DNA from: Opi-474 sp035334485
GTDB lineage: Bacteria; Verrucomicrobiota; Verrucomicrobiia; Opitutales; Opitutaceae
Reading direction: 5' to 3'
Assembly (NCBI GenBank): GCA_035334485.1
Contig: DAOQKI010000004.1
Coordinates: 5,459-69,458 of the forward strand
DNA: 64,000 bases
Below the pieces are notes generated by a model. It did no database searches, had not been told where the DNA came from, and saw nothing but the letters and a program-made list of their open reading frames with translations. The translations under genes were made by a program, and so were the position numbers. Shown here in pieces: positions 60,761 to 64,000 of the stretch; position 1 is the first letter of the stretch, and the number at the start of each line of letters is the position of its first letter.

Positions 60761-62785
60761 GTGAACGCGCGGTTCCCCGTCCTCGGCGTCCTGCTGGCCT
60801 CCGCCCTGGGACTGGCCGGCGCGGAGACGCGGATCGAGACGCTGGAATTGCGGGAGACGCGGCAGAGCTCGTGGGCCGTCCCGCGAGAAAACCTCGCGGC
60901 CGGCGGCGGGCCGCTGCGCGTCGGTCATGCGACCCACGCGTGCGGATTCGGCACCGTGGGCGGGAGCCGGCTTGAGCTGGAGCTCGACGGCCGGGCCCGG
61001 ACGCTGCGGGCGCAAACCGGCGTGGACGATTCGGCGGGACCGCTCGCCGCGGCGAGCTTCCTCGTGGTGGGCGACGGCCGCGTCCTGTACCGCGGACCCT
61101 GGCAGCAGACCGGAGGTGCGGCGGTGACGGTCGAGGTTCCGCTTGCGGGAGTGCGGCGTCTGGCCCTGGTCGTCGATGTGCGCGGCGAACCGTTCGTCCC
61201 GGCCGACTGGCTCGGGCCGGTGGTGGAGCATGATGGGGCGCCGCCGCGGGCCGCGCCGCCCGCGATCCGCCGCGAAACGCCCCCGCCGCGTCTGGTGCCG
61301 GCGAACCCGCAGTTCGCCGTGACCGCGGTGGCCGGCGTGCGGCCCGGCCACCCGTGGCTCTGGCGCGTGGGAGTCACGGCCCCGGGACCTGTACAGGTGA
61401 CCGTGACGGGCCTGCCGCCCGGATTGAGCTTCAATCCCGCCACGCGGGTGATCTCCGGCCGGGCACCTACGACGCCGGGCGAGTATCACCTCCAGTTCCG
61501 GGCGAGTGGAAGCGGTGGCACCGCGACCCGGGACTTTCGCCTGGTCGTGGGCGAGACGCTCGCGCTCACGCCGCCCGTGGGCTGGTGCTCGTGGTACAGC
61601 ATGTCCGGCAAGGTCTCGGATGCCTGGGTGCGCGAGGCGGCGGAGGCCCTGCTGCGGACGGGTCTGGCCGACCGCGGCTGGACCAGCGTGAACATTGACG
61701 ATTTCTGGATGACGCGGCCGTGGCCCGACGACGCGCGGCTCACGCGACTGGCCGCGCTCGAGCGGCTGGGCCGCACGCCGGGCTACTACAAGGCAGCGAT
61801 GGATGACCCGGCGTTGAAGGGCGAGCCGCGCGACGCCCGGGGCCGCATCCGTCCGAACGCGCGTTTTCCGGACATGGCGGGCCTGACGGATTTTCTCCAC
61901 GCCCGCGGCCTGCGGGCCGGCCTGTACAGTTCGCCCGGCGTGCTGACCTGCGGCGGCTGCACGGGCAGCTTCGGCCACGAGGCCGAGGACGCGGCCCAGT
62001 TTGCCGAATGGGGCTTCGACTATCTCAAGTACGACTGGTGCTCGTACTCGCTTGAGACCGGGCCGCTCGAGCGCTCGGACTGGCAGCGGCCGTTCGCGAG
62101 CATGGGCGCCGCGTTGCGCGCGCAGCCGCGGGACCTGGTGTTCAACCTCTGCCAATATGGCCGGGCCGCAGTCTGGGAGTGGGGCCCCGCGGTGGAGGCG
62201 CAGACCTGGCGGGTGAGCGAGGACCTCATTGACACCTGGGGCTCGATCTCGGCGGCGGGATTCTTCGGCGAGGAGCATGACGCGTTCACGGCTCCGGGCC
62301 GGTGGAATGACCGCGACCAGCTGATGATCGGCCGCATCGGCTGGGATCGACGCCTGCACGATGTGCTGCTCACGCCCGATGAGCAGCGAACCCAGTTTGC
62401 GCTGTGGTGCCTGCGCGGCTCGCCGCTGCTGCTGGCGGGCGACCCGACGGCGCTCGACGAGTTTGCCATCGCGCTCCTCGGCAACGAGGAGGCACTGGCG
62501 GTGAACCAGGACCCGGCGGGCCGGCCCGCGCGACGGGTGGTGCTCGACGTCGGGTGCGAGGTCTGGATCCGCCCGCTCGCGGACGGCGCGGTGGCGGTCG
62601 GGATCTTCAATCGCGACGAGGAGGCGGCGAATGTGACGGTCCCGTGGTCGCGCCTCGGGCTGGCCACACCCGCGCGGGTCCGCGACCTCTGGCGTCATGC
62701 CGCCGGACCGGGCGGTCCGGATTGGACTGGCGCTGTGCCGCGGCACGGCGTGGAATTTCTCCGCCTCGAGCCCCTTTCCCCATGA
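60761..62785 (+). CDS. Secreted GH27-type alpha-galactosidase-like enzyme with NPCBM and Ig-like domains
   Basis: 674 aa from a GTG start. A signal peptide (PVLGVLLASALGLAGA) is followed by an NPCBM-like sugar-binding domain (residues 20-150, with HACGFGTVGGSRLELELDG). An Ig-like putative domain follows (180-265, LPPGLSFNPATRVISG), then a GH27 barrel (GWCSWYSMSGKVSDAWVREAAEALL, NIDDFW). Predicted nucleophile D425 in LKYDWC and acid/base D488 in VSEDLIDTW. It likely releases terminal alpha-galactose from plant glycans. Start choice is tentative. Its stop overlaps the oxidoreductase start. Confidence 0.9.
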   Translation: MNARFPVLGVLLASALGLAGAETRIETLELRETRQSSWAVPRENLAAGGGPLRVGHATHACGFGTVGGSRLELELDGRARTLRAQTGVDDSAGPLAAASFLVVGDGRVLYRGPWQQTGGAAVTVEVPLAGVRRLALVVDVRGEPFVPADWLGPVVEHDGAPPRAAPPAIRRETPPPRLVPANPQFAVTAVAGVRPGHPWLWRVGVTAPGPVQVTVTGLPPGLSFNPATRVISGRAPTTPGEYHLQFRASGSGGTATRDFRLVVGETLALTPPVGWCSWYSMSGKVSDAWVREAAEALLRTGLADRGWTSVNIDDFWMTRPWPDDARLTRLAALERLGRTPGYYKAAMDDPALKGEPRDARGRIRPNARFPDMAGLTDFLHARGLRAGLYSSPGVLTCGGCTGSFGHEAEDAAQFAEWGFDYLKYDWCSYSLETGPLERSDWQRPFASMGAALRAQPRDLVFNLCQYGRAAVWEWGPAVEAQTWRVSEDLIDTWGSISAAGFFGEEHDAFTAPGRWNDRDQLMIGRIGWDRRLHDVLLTPDEQRTQFALWCLRGSPLLLAGDPTALDEFAIALLGNEEALAVNQDPAGRPARRVVLDVGCEVWIRPLADGAVAVGIFNRDEEAANVTVPWSRLGLATPARVRDLWRHAAGPGGPDWTGAVPRHGVEFLRLEPLSP

Positions 62786-63690
62786 ACGCTCCCCTCAAAC
62801 TCGGCATCATCGGCCTCGATACCTCGCACGTGCTCGTGTTCAGCGACACGTTCAATAATCCCGCCTCCAAGCAGGCGCTGAAAGGGGCAAAGGTGACGAT
62901 GGCCTGGCCCGGCGGTTCGCCGGATGTACCGTCGAGCATTGGCCGCGTCGCGGGCTACACCGCGGAGGTGCGCGACAAGTTCGGCGTGACGATCGCCGAC
63001 AGCCCGGAGGCGGTGGCGCAGGCGTGCGACGCGATCCTGCTCACCTCGGTCGACGGCCGGACGCACCCGGGCCAGTTCGAGCGCATCGCCCCGTTCGGCA
63101 AGCCGGTGTTCATCGACAAGCCGTTCGCCGTGAGCTCCGCCGACGCGAAGCGGATTTTCGCGACCGCGAAACAGCACAACGTGCGGGTGTTCTCGGCCTC
63201 GTCGCTGCGCTTCACCGAGGCGCTGGTGAAAGTCGTGACCCCGGCGACCCGCGCGCTGGTGAAGGGCGCCGACTTCTGCGGGGCTGCGGCGCATGAGCCG
63301 ACCAACCCGGGCCTCTACTGGTACGGCATCCATGCCGTCGAGATGCTCTATACGGCGATGGGCCGCGGCTGCCGCAGCGTGCGCTGCGTGTCCACGCCCG
63401 ACCACGACCTCGCCACGGGCGTGTGGGCCGACGGTCGCATCGGCACGGTGCGCGGCACCCGCACGGGCAACTACGAGATGCACGGCATCGTGCACTTCGA
63501 GAAGAACTCGGTCGCGGTGAACGTGCAGACGCAGTCGAAGCCGTTCTATGCCAGTCTCACCGAGGCGTATCTCGCCTTCTTCCAGGGCGGCGCCACGCCC
63601 ATCGACCCGGAGGAGACCATCGAGCTGATCCGATTCATCGAGGCTGCGAACGAGAGCAGCGCGAACGGCGGCCGCGAGGTCCTGCTCTGA
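62782..63690 (+). CDS. Gfo/Idh/MocA-family oxidoreductase
   Basis: 302 aa from ATG 62782. The Rossmann start LKLGIIGLDTSHVLVF is followed by DAILLTSVDGRTH, the FIDKPFAVSS dinucleotide/catalytic Lys loop (EKP-like) and the GFO substrate domain (GIHAVEMLYTAM, RTGNYEMHGIVHF). Family members oxidise sugars or inositols with NAD(P). It is shorter than the 330-380 aa of many members. Coupled to the GH27 gene, so it may act on the released sugar. Confidence 0.85.
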   Translation: MNAPLKLGIIGLDTSHVLVFSDTFNNPASKQALKGAKVTMAWPGGSPDVPSSIGRVAGYTAEVRDKFGVTIADSPEAVAQACDAILLTSVDGRTHPGQFERIAPFGKPVFIDKPFAVSSADAKRIFATAKQHNVRVFSASSLRFTEALVKVVTPATRALVKGADFCGAAAHEPTNPGLYWYGIHAVEMLYTAMGRGCRSVRCVSTPDHDLATGVWADGRIGTVRGTRTGNYEMHGIVHFEKNSVAVNVQTQSKPFYASLTEAYLAFFQGGATPIDPEETIELIRFIEAANESSANGGREVLL

Positions 63691-63712
63691 TCAATCCGCC
63701 GACCCGCCTGAC

Positions 63713-64000
63713 ATGAAGGTCGCGCTCAAGCTCACCCGCGACGGCCGGGTGCAATTCGCGGCCGCGGGCCTGGGCTTCGGTCCTGGCCGCCCGGCGCTGC
63801 GACTGGACGGCCGGCCCGCCCGGCTGCGCTTCGCCGGTGTGACCCGCCGCGGTTCCACCCAGGTGGCCCGGTGGCGGGCGGGCGGACTCGAGCTGGTGCA
63901 GGTGTTCAAGACCGAGACGCCGCGGCGGGTGCGCATCGTGACGACCGCCCGCAACCTCGGCACGGCGCTGGTGGCCGTGAACGACGTCACGCTCTTCGCC
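63713..64000 (+). CDS. Partial gene cut by the right edge, unknown protein (possible glycosidase N-terminus)
   Basis: ATG at 63713, open to the end of the window, 96 codons visible. The sequence is beta-rich (FAGVTRRGSTQVARWRAGGLELVQVFKTETPRRVRIVTT). Its end (NLGTALVAVNDVTLF) resembles the N-terminal sandwich of alpha-galactosidase-type (GH36) enzymes, where such modified-strand phrases recur. That match is weak. Same operon as the GH27 and oxidoreductase genes by spacing of 22 bp. Confidence 0.5.
   Translation, partial: MKVALKLTRDGRVQFAAAGLGFGPGRPALRLDGRPARLRFAGVTRRGSTQVARWRAGGLELVQVFKTETPRRVRIVTTARNLGTALVAVNDVTLFA

Overview
The window is about 64 kb of high-GC bacterial chromosome with short intergenic gaps. 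It is most plausibly from the Verrucomicrobiota, family Opitutaceae or a close relative. The reasons are the TonB-dependent receptor with a VVEMSPFVV segment after its signal peptide and no SusD partner, the mixture of polysaccharide-degrading enzymes, and the imperfect palindromes between genes. The phylum call rests on remembered family traits and not on a database search. No prophage, transposase, CRISPR array or rRNA was seen. One tRNA, tRNA-Ile(CAT), is present.

Layout. 1-9.7 kb: peptidase M28 (cut by the left edge), nitronate monooxygenase, a beta-propeller glycosidase, glycyl-tRNA synthetase, a lipase-maturation-factor/Sel1 protein and a GH2 enzyme. 9.8-38 kb: a large corrinoid/one-carbon island. 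It opens with an AraC regulator, then a MetF-MetV type methylene-THF reductase, a methyl-THF:corrinoid methyltransferase, formate-THF ligase, an oxalate/formate-type MFS carrier and a homocysteine methyltransferase/MTHFR fusion. After these come a minus-strand operon (corrinoid protein, four UroD-fold proteins, a homocysteine methyltransferase, a fifth UroD-fold protein) and a divergent plus-strand operon (DUF1638, RACo-type corrinoid activator, three UroD-fold proteins). Five further UroD-fold genes follow. In total there are 13 UroD/MtaA-fold paralogues in about 19 kb beside one corrinoid protein. 38-47 kb: TonB receptor and a carbohydrate operon (GH130-like enzyme, LacI regulator, SGNH hydrolase, heparinase-like enzyme, MFS). 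47-64 kb: DUF962 protein, two secreted TonB-C-domain proteins, two enolase-superfamily enzymes, SDR, aldo/keto reductase, tRNA, MFS, VOC protein, RhaT, POT transporter, UPF0126 protein, asparaginase, an alpha-galactosidase-like GH27 enzyme, a Gfo/Idh/MocA oxidoreductase and a gene cut by the right edge.

How the genes may work together (inference). The UroD-fold enzymes would move methyl groups from different donors to the shared corrinoid protein, which RACo would keep in the active Co(I) state. The methyltransferase at 12.6 kb would pass the methyl group to THF, MetF/MetV would oxidise methyl-THF to methylene-THF, and formate-THF ligase would release formate with ATP gain for export by the OFA-type carrier. 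FolD and CO dehydrogenase/acetyl-CoA synthase are not in the window. The sugar-active neighbours and deoxysugar-type genes (RhaT, enolase superfamily, SDR) suggest, without proving, that the donors are O-methylated sugars or other methoxylated plant or algal compounds.

Two genes have anomalous 5' ends: the RACo gene has no ATG, GTG or TTG ahead of its ferredoxin domain (ATC is the best candidate), and the aldo/keto reductase appears frameshifted near its start.
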